The translations under genes were made by a program, and so were the position numbers. 62,574 nt of DNA from Thermodesulfobacteriota bacterium (GTDB lineage: Bacteria > Desulfobacterota_D > UBA1144 > Nemesobacterales > UBA2774): contig DAOKYU010000012.1 of NCBI GenBank assembly GCA_035325995.1, positions 1 to 62,574 on the forward strand, written 5' to 3'. Shown here one piece after another: positions 50,226 through 59,906 of the stretch (its first letter is position 1; every line of letters starts with the position of its first letter). Below the pieces are notes generated by a model. That model was not told the origin of the DNA, searched no databases, and was given only the letters and a program-made list of their open reading frames with translations.

Positions 50226-51697
50226 GTGGAGTTATACTAGAAGAAATCGAACGGTCTTTGTTAAACGCTATCATAGAGGGCGACATGAGCTTTGACGATC
50301 TTAAAGGTATGGGTCTATGCGCCGAAGACTTCAGCAGTGAGACTCACCATCTGATATTCGAGGGCATGGGACGCTTACATGAAAAGCGCGAACCAATAGA
50401 CGTCCTGAATTTATGTAACGAACTCGACGGAACTTCAAGGCCAAACGGCAGGGCGTGGAGTAGCTATATTACGAACGTTCTAGGTGTAGCCCTTCAGATA
50501 GGCGACATCACATATCACGTCAAAAAAATCCAAGAGGCTTCCCGACTAAGGAAACTTTCTGAGGCCGGCTATCGTCTTTATGAGGCAGCACAAAAAGGCG
50601 ACGCTGAATCCGTCCACAGTTGGCGAAAAAAAATCACAGAATTTAAAACGCCGCAGGAGAAGGATACTGAGGATAAGTGTATTGCCCTGGCTCATCACGA
50701 CCCGAGACCCAAACCGTGGATAATTAAGGACCTTATTCCTGACGGGTTTCCGAGTATGATTTATGGAGCAGGAGGCATGGGGAAAAGTTTTCTCGCGGCG
50801 TACTTGGGAATTGAGGCATGTAGAGGTGGGCAGAGTTTTATGGGCCATAGATTCCCCGAGGAGCCCCTGAACTCATTGATTATAGATTACGAGCTTGATG
50901 TGGATGTCCAGACAGAGAGAGTGTCGAAAATCGCCAGTGGTTTGAACCTCGATGGGATACCCGACAATCTTTACTACTACACTCCTACGAAAGCTGCAAC
51001 CCAAGCATTGCCAGAGTTTCGAGGACTGATCAAGCAACACAACATACGTTTCGTCATAATTGACAGTTGGGGAGGCTCAGGAGTGGATGGTGGCAATCCC
51101 GAAGATACGACCGCCTTCCTCACAGATCTTCGGAATCTGAAGATAGCAACCCTAATACTCGACCATCAGGCAAAGACTCAAACCGGTGAGAGTTACGATA
51201 ACAAGACTGCCTTCGGTTCCGTTTACAAATACAACATGTGTAGGTCCGTCTTCCAGCTATCAAAGATAGGCGAGAGCCAAAATCCGATGACGCTACGGCT
51301 GAGACACAAGAAGAGTAACTTTGGCCCGGAGGTGGACGACCTCGTTTTCGATGTGCGTTTTGAGGGGGACCGGGTTCTGTTTACAGAGTCGAGTATGCAG
51401 ACTCCAGAGGAGCGAGACCTGGAGCGTATCTGCAAGGCTATTGCGACTCTAGAGGTAGAGGGAGAGAGGGTTAATCAGAAGAAACTCGCCGAATGCTTAG
51501 AAGGAGTAATAGGCCAAAAGCGATTAAGGCATTTGCTGGAAAAAGGAGATGATGTACTCTGGCAAACATTGCCCGGAGAACGAAACGAAAAGATATATAA
51601 ATTGAGAACGGCAGAACAGCAATCTAATAATAAGTGCTATTCTGAAATCCTCAAGAATAGCGCTAAAATCGAAAATTACGAACTTCCGAGGTGTTGA
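50222..51697 (+). CDS. DnaB-N plus RecA-like AAA ATPase, replication-type
   Basis: 491 aa. Residues 1-120 match the DnaB N-terminal domain (EEIERSLLNAIIEGDMSFDDL by its ends; FEGMGRLHEKREPIDVLNLCNEL by its ends). From about 165 a RecA/RepA-type ATPase: Walker A G182-AGGMGKS, Walker B RFVIIDSWGG, sensor LILDHQAKT and an Arg-rich loop LRLRHKKSNFGP. The C-terminal 90 residues are a likely winged helix. The layout resembles RepA/AAA_25 helicases of plasmids and phage satellites. It probably opens or loads DNA during replication of the element. ATGA overlap with the Xis-like gene. Confidence 0.85.
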   Translation: MSGVILEEIERSLLNAIIEGDMSFDDLKGMGLCAEDFSSETHHLIFEGMGRLHEKREPIDVLNLCNELDGTSRPNGRAWSSYITNVLGVALQIGDITYHVKKIQEASRLRKLSEAGYRLYEAAQKGDAESVHSWRKKITEFKTPQEKDTEDKCIALAHHDPRPKPWIIKDLIPDGFPSMIYGAGGMGKSFLAAYLGIEACRGGQSFMGHRFPEEPLNSLIIDYELDVDVQTERVSKIASGLNLDGIPDNLYYYTPTKAATQALPEFRGLIKQHNIRFVIIDSWGGSGVDGGNPEDTTAFLTDLRNLKIATLILDHQAKTQTGESYDNKTAFGSVYKYNMCRSVFQLSKIGESQNPMTLRLRHKKSNFGPEVDDLVFDVRFEGDRVLFTESSMQTPEERDLERICKAIATLEVEGERVNQKKLAECLEGVIGQKRLRHLLEKGDDVLWQTLPGERNEKIYKLRTAEQQSNNKCYSEILKNSAKIENYELPRC

Positions 51698-51698
51698 T

Positions 51699-52157
51699 TT
51701 GATAGATAGCTTGAGAGTCGAAAAAGAGGCTATTACGATCGGTGTGTTAGAGGCTCTTGAAAAGCGATCCACGCCTGGGCTGTATGACTTACTTTACGTT
51801 CATGACCGCAAACTCGATAACAGGATCAACCAGCTCGAATATGATATTGACGAGAGTTTTCAAAGCGGCGCGGCTTTAACCGAACTCATGGAAACATTTA
51901 GTGGGGTTCTGGGGGCTCATTTAAAGGGGAATATGGCTATTTCAGAGTACGACTTTGGGGAACCCACCATCGTCCAACACAATAGTCAAGCGGATAAAAG
52001 AGATGCAAACGCGAGAGTGTCTCGAGAACGGCAGAACGGCAATGATTTAATAACTGCATTTTTGCCGCTCTGGAACTGGCCAGTTTTGACCATTATTATA
52101 GCGGTAGCCTACTTTAAATATTACAGTTTTTGGGTGGAGGCGTTTTTTGGTGAATAA
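51699..52157 (+). CDS. Hypothetical protein with C-terminal membrane segment
   Basis: 152 aa from a TTG at 51699, beginning 1 nt after the ATPase stop with GAGGTG upstream. Residues 1-110 are soluble and helical; residues about 123-145 are hydrophobic (LWNWPVLTIIIAVAYFKYYSFW). Family not recognised. The organisation suggests a small tail-anchored protein of the element. Confidence 0.5.
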   Translation: MIDSLRVEKEAITIGVLEALEKRSTPGLYDLLYVHDRKLDNRINQLEYDIDESFQSGAALTELMETFSGVLGAHLKGNMAISEYDFGEPTIVQHNSQADKRDANARVSRERQNGNDLITAFLPLWNWPVLTIIIAVAYFKYYSFWVEAFFGE

Positions 52158-52374
52158 GAAGCATATCAGGCTAGCATCGGCGAGAGACGTACACAAACTC
52201 CTATCAAAGATGATAAACGAACGAAGGCGAGGAGAGATAGGATCAACAGAGTGTCGTGACATTGGATATCTCGCTAAGATACTTTTGGACAGTATAGAAG
52301 CAGGGGAAGTAGAGGAGCGGCTCGCGGAGATAGAGAAGAAGTTGGAGGAGAAGGAACATGAGTGCGAAGGCTAA
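52147..52374 (+). CDS. Small helical protein
   Basis: 75 aa from a GTG at 52147, overlapping the previous gene by 11 bp. Helical, with a C-terminal coiled coil (LLDSIEAGEVEERLAEIEKKLEEKE by its ends). TGGAGG lies upstream. No family recognised. Confidence 0.5.
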   Translation: MVNKKHIRLASARDVHKLLSKMINERRRGEIGSTECRDIGYLAKILLDSIEAGEVEERLAEIEKKLEEKEHECEG

Positions 52375-52543
52375 AGTGAAAGCTCTGGAAAAGAAGTTGA
52401 AGAAAATCAAGGAAGCAGAGGACGAGCTAGAAGTTAGCATCGAGCCTGTTGTCTGCAATTGTCCCATAAAAGACGAGGAGGATTGGGAGAGTGAATGTCC
52501 GGCCTTTCACGGCGGGACCTGCAAAAGTATTTCAACAGGCTAA
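52358..52543 (+). CDS. Small Cys-containing protein
   Basis: 61 aa. Lys-rich coiled-coil start (AKVKALEKKLKKIKEAED) and a C-terminal half with four cysteines (VVCNCPIK, SECPAF, GGTCKS) spaced like a small zinc site. GGAGGAGAAGGAAC precedes the ATG. Overlaps its neighbours. No family recognised. Confidence 0.5.
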   Translation: MSAKAKVKALEKKLKKIKEAEDELEVSIEPVVCNCPIKDEEDWESECPAFHGGTCKSISTG

Positions 52544-52728
52544 AATGTAGTGCGGGGCCGAAAAGCGATTTTAAGGTCTTTTTATTGCGAGTCTTTAGTT
52601 GGGTTTTCTTCGATAGAGAAAAGGCCACATTGTTTAAGTTAGAGGGCCAATTCGGGCCACGAAATAAAATCTATATATTTTGTATTTTATATAACGGTTA
52701 TATCTATCAAAATATTGTCGAGTTTTAA
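52495..52728 (+). CDS. Possible small protein, uncertain
   Basis: 77 aa with GGGAGAGTGA before the ATG. Begins SGLSRRDLQKYFNRLKCS; the last 40 residues are aromatic and hydrophobic (IYIFCILYNGYIYQNIVEF). It overlaps the previous gene by 49 bp. Could be spurious. Confidence 0.3.
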   Translation: MSGLSRRDLQKYFNRLKCSAGPKSDFKVFLLRVFSWVFFDREKATLFKLEGQFGPRNKIYIFCILYNGYIYQNIVEF

Positions 52729-52937
52729 TCTAATCATATTGAATCTGTACGCACGAAGGGCAGTAAGGTCGGTCCCATTTGGCGTTTAATTTATAGAAAA
52801 TCATGCTACGTGAAACAAATCCTTAGTAAAATAGTCTTTAAAATAATCCGTAAATGTCATTTCTCTTTAGTTTTGCCGGTAGCAATGTCCAATTTCTGGA
52901 TTAAAAATGCTTTTTCCTGAAATATTTAACACTGATC

Positions 52938-52965
52938 TTGCACCTGTTATATCATGTGTTATAAT
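52938..52965 (+). promoter_or_regulatory. Sigma-70-like promoter of the XRE gene
   Basis: TTGCAC (52938-52943), 16 nt, TATAAT (52960-52965). The gene begins at 53016 with GGAGG. The preceding 200 bases (52729-52937) hold nothing recognisable. Confidence 0.6.
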
Positions 52966-53015
52966 TCAATTCTACTTCTTGGCTACAGGCTAGCAGCAAA
53001 ACTGGAGGATCTACC

Positions 53016-53240
53016 TTGTGGATCGAACAGTACAATTTTGTGATACTTATCAAGGAGGTCCGTATACAGCTTGACCTTAGCCAAGAGAATCTCGCGAGGG
53101 AGATCGGGGTAAGCTATGCCACGGTCAACCGGTGGGAAAATGGGCGGTTTCTGCCATCCAGAATGGCATTGAGATTTGTTGAAACCTATTGCGATAAAAT
53201 GATCGAATTGGGAAGACTACAACTGCCTGAAAATCTATAA
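53016..53240 (+). CDS. XRE-family HTH protein
   Basis: 74 aa from a TTG at 53016 with GGAGG 8 nt upstream. The Cro/C1-type HTH is complete: IKEVRIQLDLSQENLAREIGVSYATVNRWENGRFLPS by its ends. It likely represses or activates the glycan cluster that follows. Solo HTH proteins of this kind also occur beside mobile-element genes. Confidence 0.85.
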   Translation: MWIEQYNFVILIKEVRIQLDLSQENLAREIGVSYATVNRWENGRFLPSRMALRFVETYCDKMIELGRLQLPENL

Positions 53241-53305
53241 AGGAGTTTTTATAAACTCACCTAAAGCCAATAAATGAGCTGACATTTTGTGATTCTGGGA
53301 ATTTC

Positions 53306-54778
53306 GTGGAAATGAAACGGGATACTCTGGAACAGGCTCGTGACAGCCTCTTTATTGATAAAATTCAAAGTACATTCAAGGCAGCCGACGCCGATTTACT
53401 TAACCAAGCGTACACCTTTTCTCAGGAAAAGTCATGTGGTGATAATTTAACGGGTTATAGGGCAGCCAACCTGCTTTTTGAACAAAGCGCAGACGCGATC
53501 ACAATCGCCAGCGCCCTGCTTGCACCCCTTATATGGCAAGACCTGATTGATGCCGCTTTTGTCCGGGAGCGATACGGTCCCGACGTCGCCATAGCTGTTG
53601 AAGATCTGCATGGTGCATTTTTCCCACCTTTAGATGCCCAGCCTGTAGATGTGAACGCTTTATTGGCCTCCATGACTGGCGTCCCGCGAAAAGCCATTTT
53701 ATACATTACATTTCGATTGTTGGGTTTGGAATGCAACACCGATGTATCCGACCCAACCGTCCGGAAAATGGCACAAGAGACCATAGACTTTTTGGTGCCT
53801 ATAGCCGATCGTTTGAGCCTAGGGAATTTACGGCACTGTTTGGAAGACGCATGTTTCCGCATACTAGATCCAAATGGATATGGAGAACTACAGGATCTTG
53901 TTAAGCCAATCCAGTTGGAAGACGAGAAGTGTCTTGGAATTCTTCTGACCGGCGTAAAACAGCTTCTAGTAAATAACGGCGTAAGGGGCAAGGTTGAGGG
54001 ACGTACCAAGAGTCTGTATGGCATACATTCCAAAATGGCACGCACAGGAAAGAGCTTGGACGAAATCATGGACCGTATTGGTATACGGGTCATCGTCACT
54101 TCAGTTCCGGAATGCTATACAGTACTGGGTATTGTGCATTCGCACTTCAAGCCTATTCCCGGCACTTTTGATGATTACATAGGACTACCAAAAAACAATG
54201 GATATCAATCCCTTCACACCTGCATTTATCCCGTACGAGAAATCTCTCACAAGCCCATCGAGTTTCAGATACGCACCGAGTTGATGCACCGGGATGCCGA
54301 GCATGGAACGGCAGCGCATTGGCGTTACAAAAGCAAAGCAGACACAGCAACGTGCAATCAACAGCAAATGCAATGGATGGAAGGACTTATCCGTCAGCAC
54401 CAGGAAGCAAACAGCATCGAAGCATTTATCGAGAGGCTGCATAGACAGGTATTCCGAGATCGTTTGATAGTTTTCGGAAATGGGGGGCGAATTGTTCGCC
54501 TGGCAGAAAACTCTACAGTGAGGGATTACCTCAAAATCATTAATGCTCCGGCCCCGCAAGATATGAAGGTGAAAGTTAATGGTCGAGTAGAAACCATAGA
54601 ATACACTCTTCGGGATGGGGACTCCATAGAAGTGCCTGTGAACAGTTCAACGACAAGTTCTGATTTTAATGCTTATACAATGCATAACCCCTTTTTCGTT
54701 GCTGAAAAACAACTCTCTATTAACACAATGGTTAACGACGAGAATTCATCAGCAGAGACTATGGCATGTGACGAATAG
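53306..54778 (+). CDS. Short RelA-type (p)ppGpp synthetase with degenerate hydrolase domain
   Basis: 490 aa from a GTG at 53306 (ATG 6 nt later). Residues about 40-160 correspond to the HD domain, but the HD metal motif is replaced by ALLAPLIWQD, as in RelA, so no hydrolase activity is expected. The synthetase domain is intact: GRTKSLYGIHSK (232-243), DDYIGLPKNNGYQSLHT (Y300-T305 region), and EFQIRTELMHRDAEHGTAAHWRYK by its ends (319 onward). A TGS domain follows at about 385-445 (DRLIVFGNGGRIVRLAENSTVRDYL by its ends). The ACT and RIS parts of full-length RelA (about 740 aa) are missing. It would make (p)ppGpp in the cytoplasm. It sits at the head of the mannose-glycan cluster. Confidence 0.9.
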   Translation: MEMKRDTLEQARDSLFIDKIQSTFKAADADLLNQAYTFSQEKSCGDNLTGYRAANLLFEQSADAITIASALLAPLIWQDLIDAAFVRERYGPDVAIAVEDLHGAFFPPLDAQPVDVNALLASMTGVPRKAILYITFRLLGLECNTDVSDPTVRKMAQETIDFLVPIADRLSLGNLRHCLEDACFRILDPNGYGELQDLVKPIQLEDEKCLGILLTGVKQLLVNNGVRGKVEGRTKSLYGIHSKMARTGKSLDEIMDRIGIRVIVTSVPECYTVLGIVHSHFKPIPGTFDDYIGLPKNNGYQSLHTCIYPVREISHKPIEFQIRTELMHRDAEHGTAAHWRYKSKADTATCNQQQMQWMEGLIRQHQEANSIEAFIERLHRQVFRDRLIVFGNGGRIVRLAENSTVRDYLKIINAPAPQDMKVKVNGRVETIEYTLRDGDSIEVPVNSSTTSSDFNAYTMHNPFFVAEKQLSINTMVNDENSSAETMACDE

Positions 54779-54791
54779 CAGGAGAATCGAT

Positions 54792-57125
54792 ATGCTCGAA
54801 TCAGGTAACCATTCTTCCTATCCACACAAAATAGCTATAATCGGAAACTATTTGCCACGCAAATGCGGTATTGCGACATTCACAACCGATTTGCTGACCA
54901 GTCTTATACAAGAAAATCCGACTGGCGAATGTTGGGCAGTGGTAATGAACGATACCCACGAAGGATACAGATATCCGGCACAAGTGCGTTTCGAAATTAA
55001 CCAGCTTGTCTTGCCGGAATATCGGCTTGCAGCCGATTTCTTAAACACGAATCGCGTAGAAGTGGTTTGTCTCCAACATGAATTCGGGATTTTTGGTGGT
55101 GAGTGCGGTGCACATGTATTAGAGTTGCTTGGCAATCTGCGTATGCCAGTAGTTACCACACTGCACACAGTACTACGATCCCCTTCAGCTGCACAACTGA
55201 CTGTTGTGAAGCGTATCGCGCAACTTTCAGATCGCTTGGTGGTTATGAGCCATCGAGCTCGTGAAATACTTCAGAATGTGTATGGAATCACTCGTGCAAA
55301 GATCGCACTTGTTCACCATGGCATCCCCGATGTGCCATTCGTTGATCCAAACTACTATAAAGATCAATATGGTGTAGAGGGGCGAAAGGTCATCTTGACA
55401 TTCGGACTGCTTTCTCCCGGCAAGGGCATTGAAACCATGATCGATGCTCTGCCTGCTGTCGCGGCGCGCCATCCGGAGTCCGTTTACATAGTTTTAGGTG
55501 CAACACATCCTCATGTAAAAAAGGAACAGGGAGAGTCCTACCGGTTGTCCCTGCAGCGTCGGGCAAGGGAGCTAGGAATTGGAGACAATCTGATTTTTCA
55601 TAATCGTTTTGTAGACCTTAAGGAGTTGTGTGAATTTCTCGGGGCGGCAGATATCTATGTGACTCCCTACCTGAACAAAGAACAAATAGTCTCCGGGACT
55701 CTTGCTTACGCCTTGGGTAGTGGTAAGGCCACCATTTCTACTCCTTATTGGTACGCGGAAGAAATGTTGGCCAATGGTCGCGGACGATTGGTACCGTTCA
55801 TGGACTCAGCAGCGTTAGCTGAGCAGGTCAACTATCTCTTCGACCACGAAGTGGAGCGCCATGCCATGCGTAAAAGGTCCTATACCTTTTGCCGGGAGAT
55901 GATCTGGAAAGAGGTGGCCCGTCGATACTTATCACTTTTCAACGAAGTAAAAAGAGAACGGGCAAGTGCTCCCCGCCCGGTATTCAGAGCTAAGACAATG
56001 GACTCAGCTCCCCGTGAGCTTCCTCAATCCAAGCTGGATCATATCATTCGTCTTTCAGATGATGTCGGCATTTTACAACACGCAAAATATATTGTTCCTG
56101 ACCGCTATCACGGTTATTGCACAGACGACAACGCTAGGGCGCTGATCGCCGTACTGATGGCTGAGGAGATAATACCAGACAGTGAAACTATCACCAATCT
56201 CGCTTGCACTTATATTAGTTTCCTACATCACGCTTTTAACGAAGAATTCGGCCGTTTTCGGAATTTCATGGGCTACGACCGCTGCTGGCTGGAGGAGGTC
56301 GGATCGGAGGACAGCCATGGACGGGCGGTCTGGGGATTGGGCGAGGCAGTGGCCTTGGCGAAGTCGGAGGACATCCGGGATGCAGCACGAGATTTATTTG
56401 AAAAGGCGTTACCCGCCTTATATGAATTTACTTTTCCGCGAAGCTGGTCATTCGCTCTAGTAGGTATCCACGATTATTTGAGTCGATACAGTGGAGATAG
56501 TGAGGTCCGCCGAGTCAGGGAAATCCTGGCGGAACGGCTCTTCCAGAAATACATACAAAACGCTTCAGATAATTGGCCTTGGATTGAAGACAAACTCACT
56601 TACGCTAATGGCAAAATTGCACAAGCCATGATCCTAGCCGGCAAGGATATGGATCGCACCGATATGCTACAGGCCGGGCTGCATAGTTTGGAATGGCTCA
56701 TGTCGGTACAAACAGACCCCAGAGGACACTTTGTTCCAGTCGGAAATAACGGTTGGTACCCCATAGGTGGAACAAAGGCAAGGTTCGATCAGCAGCCTAT
56801 CGAAGCACTAGATATGATCGAGGCTTGTCGTGAAGCGTATGAAATCACAAACGAATCGAAATGGGTCTCCCACGCTCAGCGTTGTCTGGAGTGGTTCCTG
56901 GGCCGCAACGATTTAAATGTACCCCTATATGATTATAAAACTGGGGGGTGTTGCGACGGACTCAATCCTGACGGACCCAATCGCAACCAGGGAGCAGAGT
57001 CTTCTCTAGTCTGTTTTCTCTCCATTTTCCATCTCTACCGTATGCGCAGCAGCCAAATCACGGTGGAGGCCGGGGCTGAAAGAAATGCTATCAACCACGA
57101 GGAGCAAAACATCCATGCCAACTAA
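54792..57125 (+). CDS. GT4 glycosyltransferase with C-terminal (alpha/alpha)-toroid domain
   Basis: 777 aa from the ATG at 54792 (AGCAGGAG upstream). Residues 1-400 are GT-B family 4: PRKCGIATFTTDLL, LQHEFGIFGGECG, VTTLHTV, VVMSHRAREIL, ILTFGLLSPGKGIE, and YVTPYLNKEQIVSGTLAYALGSGK with the acidic/donor-binding end. Residues about 430-755 are helical and resemble six-hairpin toroid domains (YCTDDNARALIAVLMAEE, SHGRAVWGLGEAVALA, FLGRNDLNVPLYDY). This architecture is commonly near mannosyl-phosphorylase genes. Likely a mannosyl- or glucosyltransferase; the sugar is not certain. Confidence 0.85.
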   Translation: MLESGNHSSYPHKIAIIGNYLPRKCGIATFTTDLLTSLIQENPTGECWAVVMNDTHEGYRYPAQVRFEINQLVLPEYRLAADFLNTNRVEVVCLQHEFGIFGGECGAHVLELLGNLRMPVVTTLHTVLRSPSAAQLTVVKRIAQLSDRLVVMSHRAREILQNVYGITRAKIALVHHGIPDVPFVDPNYYKDQYGVEGRKVILTFGLLSPGKGIETMIDALPAVAARHPESVYIVLGATHPHVKKEQGESYRLSLQRRARELGIGDNLIFHNRFVDLKELCEFLGAADIYVTPYLNKEQIVSGTLAYALGSGKATISTPYWYAEEMLANGRGRLVPFMDSAALAEQVNYLFDHEVERHAMRKRSYTFCREMIWKEVARRYLSLFNEVKRERASAPRPVFRAKTMDSAPRELPQSKLDHIIRLSDDVGILQHAKYIVPDRYHGYCTDDNARALIAVLMAEEIIPDSETITNLACTYISFLHHAFNEEFGRFRNFMGYDRCWLEEVGSEDSHGRAVWGLGEAVALAKSEDIRDAARDLFEKALPALYEFTFPRSWSFALVGIHDYLSRYSGDSEVRRVREILAERLFQKYIQNASDNWPWIEDKLTYANGKIAQAMILAGKDMDRTDMLQAGLHSLEWLMSVQTDPRGHFVPVGNNGWYPIGGTKARFDQQPIEALDMIEACREAYEITNESKWVSHAQRCLEWFLGRNDLNVPLYDYKTGGCCDGLNPDGPNRNQGAESSLVCFLSIFHLYRMRSSQITVEAGAERNAINHEEQNIHAN

Positions 57126-58341
57126 GCCTATCGTGATGGTCAGTTCCTTTCCCCCGCGCTTGTGCGGCATCGCGACCTTCTGCGAGGAGGCCAGGGAGTT
57201 TATTCAAAAAGCCAACCCAGACCGGGATGTGTTTGTAATATGCCACTCTGATGGCAAAGGCGCCGGGGTGTTTCCCATAATAGACATGACCCAACGCGAC
57301 TGGTGGTGGCCGGTAGCAAAAAAAATAGAACAACTGGACCCCTATGTAGTACATTTTGAACACGAATATGGTCTTTATGAATACCACGATACAAGAGGAG
57401 TGGGTGACGGCAACGAAGGTTTTCTTGATCTGCTTGAAGCAATCGGCGATACACCCAAAGTTGTAGAACCGCATACGGTTCATGGGAGGTTGAGGGATAC
57501 CGAGGCGGATTTCATATACAAGTTGACCCGGCGCAGTCACGTGGTGTTGTTTAAGTGCCATTATCAAAAATGGCGATTGGATTGGACCTTCCAGGGTATG
57601 CAGTGGCCGACACCACGCAATATCATAGTTGTGCCTCACGGTGCAAGGTCGGATAAACGCTGGGGAGCACACGAAATCCCGGCGCTGCGAAAGGAATTCG
57701 GTTTGGACAAGATCGGTCTGTCCGACCATGTGGTTGGAATGATCGGTTGGATTCAATCTAATAAGCGCTGGGATATTTTACTTTCCATGTGGGAAGATAT
57801 TCATGAAGAGATTAAGTCGCGCACCGGACAGACATGGGATCTATTAGTTGCCGGCGCCATGCGAGATCCCAACCACCTAAGAGATTATGAGGATTGGAAA
57901 TCGAATATCCATGTGTTAGCTGGGAAGGGGCTAGCACATTATCACGAGTTCATTCCACGCGGTGACGAATATTACAAGTTAATGGCAATATGCGATTTCA
58001 TTGTTCTTCCATCTACGGACGAAACTCAATCCGGCACCCTGGCGCGAATCATAGCCCTGAACAAGCCCTACGTCACCACGGCCCCCATGGAAGGTCTGAC
58101 CGCTCAGACCCTGGAAAGCGAGGGTGGATTGCTATTCACTACCAAGGAAATGCTGCGCCAGAAGGTGATCAAGCTGGCAACGGATGAAAAGTTGCGGGTG
58201 GAGTTGGGAGAAAATCTGAAAAGATACCTTGAAAATGTGGTTTGTTGGGAAGTAGTGGTCCGTCAGTACAACGAGACTTACAAGCTAGCACGCAAGGCTT
58301 CCAGGACAGGACAGCCAGTTGTATTAGATTTGGAGTTCTAA
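57115..58341 (+). CDS. GT4-like glycosyltransferase
   Basis: 408 aa from the ATG at 57115; GGAGCAAAAC lies upstream. It overlaps the previous gene by 11 bp. VSSFPPRLCGIATFCEEAREF and VVHFEHEYGLYEYHDT begin the GT-B fold; IIVVPHGARSDKRWG, VVGMIGWIQSNKRWDILLSMWE and IPRGDEYYKLMAICDFIVLPS continue it; the ETQSGTLARIIALNKPYVTT end contains the retaining EX7E-like region. Donor and acceptor unknown; GDP-mannose is probable from context. Confidence 0.87.
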   Translation: MPTKPIVMVSSFPPRLCGIATFCEEAREFIQKANPDRDVFVICHSDGKGAGVFPIIDMTQRDWWWPVAKKIEQLDPYVVHFEHEYGLYEYHDTRGVGDGNEGFLDLLEAIGDTPKVVEPHTVHGRLRDTEADFIYKLTRRSHVVLFKCHYQKWRLDWTFQGMQWPTPRNIIVVPHGARSDKRWGAHEIPALRKEFGLDKIGLSDHVVGMIGWIQSNKRWDILLSMWEDIHEEIKSRTGQTWDLLVAGAMRDPNHLRDYEDWKSNIHVLAGKGLAHYHEFIPRGDEYYKLMAICDFIVLPSTDETQSGTLARIIALNKPYVTTAPMEGLTAQTLESEGGLLFTTKEMLRQKVIKLATDEKLRVELGENLKRYLENVVCWEVVVRQYNETYKLARKASRTGQPVVLDLEF

Positions 58342-58357
58342 TCAGGAGTGGAGAAAA

Positions 58358-59713
58358 ATGAATCCATTAATTTTCAGGGAATATGATATTCGCGGTATAG
58401 TGGGTAAGGATTTTGATATTAATGACGCGGAAGCAATCGGCCGTGGCTACGCAACCTATATAGCTGAACACGGGGGTAAAAATTGCATAGTGGGCCATGA
58501 CTGCAGATTGAGTGCACAGCCAATCAGGGATGCACTTACAAAAGGCATAACTAAAGGTGGTGTGAATGTGATCGATCTCGGATTATGTCCCACACCTCTT
58601 CTTTACTTTGCAACACGACAAATGCATGCCGATAGCGGGGTCATGATTACAGCTAGTCACAATCCACCGGAATATAACGGATTCAAGCTTTGCTTGGGAT
58701 CTGACACCCTCTTCGGAACAGAGATCCAAAAACTTAAAAGGATAATTGAATTCGGAAAGTATACCTCAGGAAATGGATCGCTGATTAAATACAATCCATT
58801 GCCCGAATATTGCGACTTCCTGACACATAATATTCAACTGGAACGGCCAGTCCGCGTCGCCGTAGACGCCGGGAATGGAACGGGTGGATTGGCAGCCGGA
58901 CCTGTGTTAAAACTGCTGAAGTGCCAAACTTATGAATTGTTTATGGAGCCGGATGGAACATTCCCCAATCATGAGCCAGATCCTACGATGCCAAAAAATT
59001 TAGAAACATTATCAAAAACCGTTATTAATCAAGGATTTGAACTGGGTGTCGCTTTTGACGGGGACGCGGATCGTCTCGGGGTGGTGGATGAAAATGGACG
59101 GATCATTTATGGCGATATGCTGTTGGTCCTTTTCGCCCGAGAGATCCTTAAAAACCACCCTGGAGGCAAAATCATTGGGGAAGTTAAATGCTCTCACATC
59201 ATGTATGACGATATTAACCGAAATGGCGGTGTATCAATTATGTGGAAGACTGGACATTCGCTCATAAAGAAGAAGTTGAAAATGGAGAATGCACTTCTCG
59301 CTGGAGAGATGAGTGGGCACTTTTTCTTTAAGCATCGGTACTTCGGATTCGACGATGCAATATACGCTGCCTGTCGTCTCCTGGAGATACTGTCGAAGGA
59401 TAGCAAATCGTTATCCACTTATTTGTCAGATCTGCCAAAAACTTACAACACTCCGGAAATTCGCATAGATTGCCCTGATGAGAAAAAATTCGAGATAGTA
59501 ACAAAAGTCAAACAAGTACTTTCTGCAAATTATCAGACAATTGATATCGATGGCGTTAGAGTGATTTTTGAGGATGGCTGGGGGCTAGTAAGGGCATCCA
59601 ACACAAGCCCCGTTATAGTGCTTCGATTTGAAGCCGAATCGGCATCGCGACTTCAGGAAATTCAAAATCTGGTTGAGGCAGTGATTGATAAGGTGAAATC
59701 GGGATCGCAATAG
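58358..59713 (+). CDS. manB: Phosphomannomutase/phosphoglucomutase
   Basis: 451 aa alpha-D-phosphohexomutase. FREYDIRGIVG at the start, the phospho-serine S100 in TASHNPPEYNGFK, the metal loop DGDADRLG near 238, the sugar-specificity loop GEMSGHFFF near 318, and the phosphate loop VRASNTSP near 417. GEMSGH fits the PMM/PGM (AlgC) group, which accepts mannose or glucose. It turns mannose-6-phosphate into mannose-1-phosphate for ManC at 61500. Confidence 0.94.
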   Translation: MNPLIFREYDIRGIVGKDFDINDAEAIGRGYATYIAEHGGKNCIVGHDCRLSAQPIRDALTKGITKGGVNVIDLGLCPTPLLYFATRQMHADSGVMITASHNPPEYNGFKLCLGSDTLFGTEIQKLKRIIEFGKYTSGNGSLIKYNPLPEYCDFLTHNIQLERPVRVAVDAGNGTGGLAAGPVLKLLKCQTYELFMEPDGTFPNHEPDPTMPKNLETLSKTVINQGFELGVAFDGDADRLGVVDENGRIIYGDMLLVLFAREILKNHPGGKIIGEVKCSHIMYDDINRNGGVSIMWKTGHSLIKKKLKMENALLAGEMSGHFFFKHRYFGFDDAIYAACRLLEILSKDSKSLSTYLSDLPKTYNTPEIRIDCPDEKKFEIVTKVKQVLSANYQTIDIDGVRVIFEDGWGLVRASNTSPVIVLRFEAESASRLQEIQNLVEAVIDKVKSGSQ

Positions 59714-59906
59714 AGAGCAACAAGTTAAAAAGAGAAATATCTCATGATAGATACTGGCATAGTCGAACTCCAAATGGAAATACGCGCGTATTTACCCAAA
59801 CCAGTAAGTTAGCCTATGGATTCTCCCTAGGCGATGTTGCAGGTTACTCATACAAATCGAATTTTAATTATGCCATAGAAAAAGGAGAAATCTTAAGGAG
59901 TTAACC

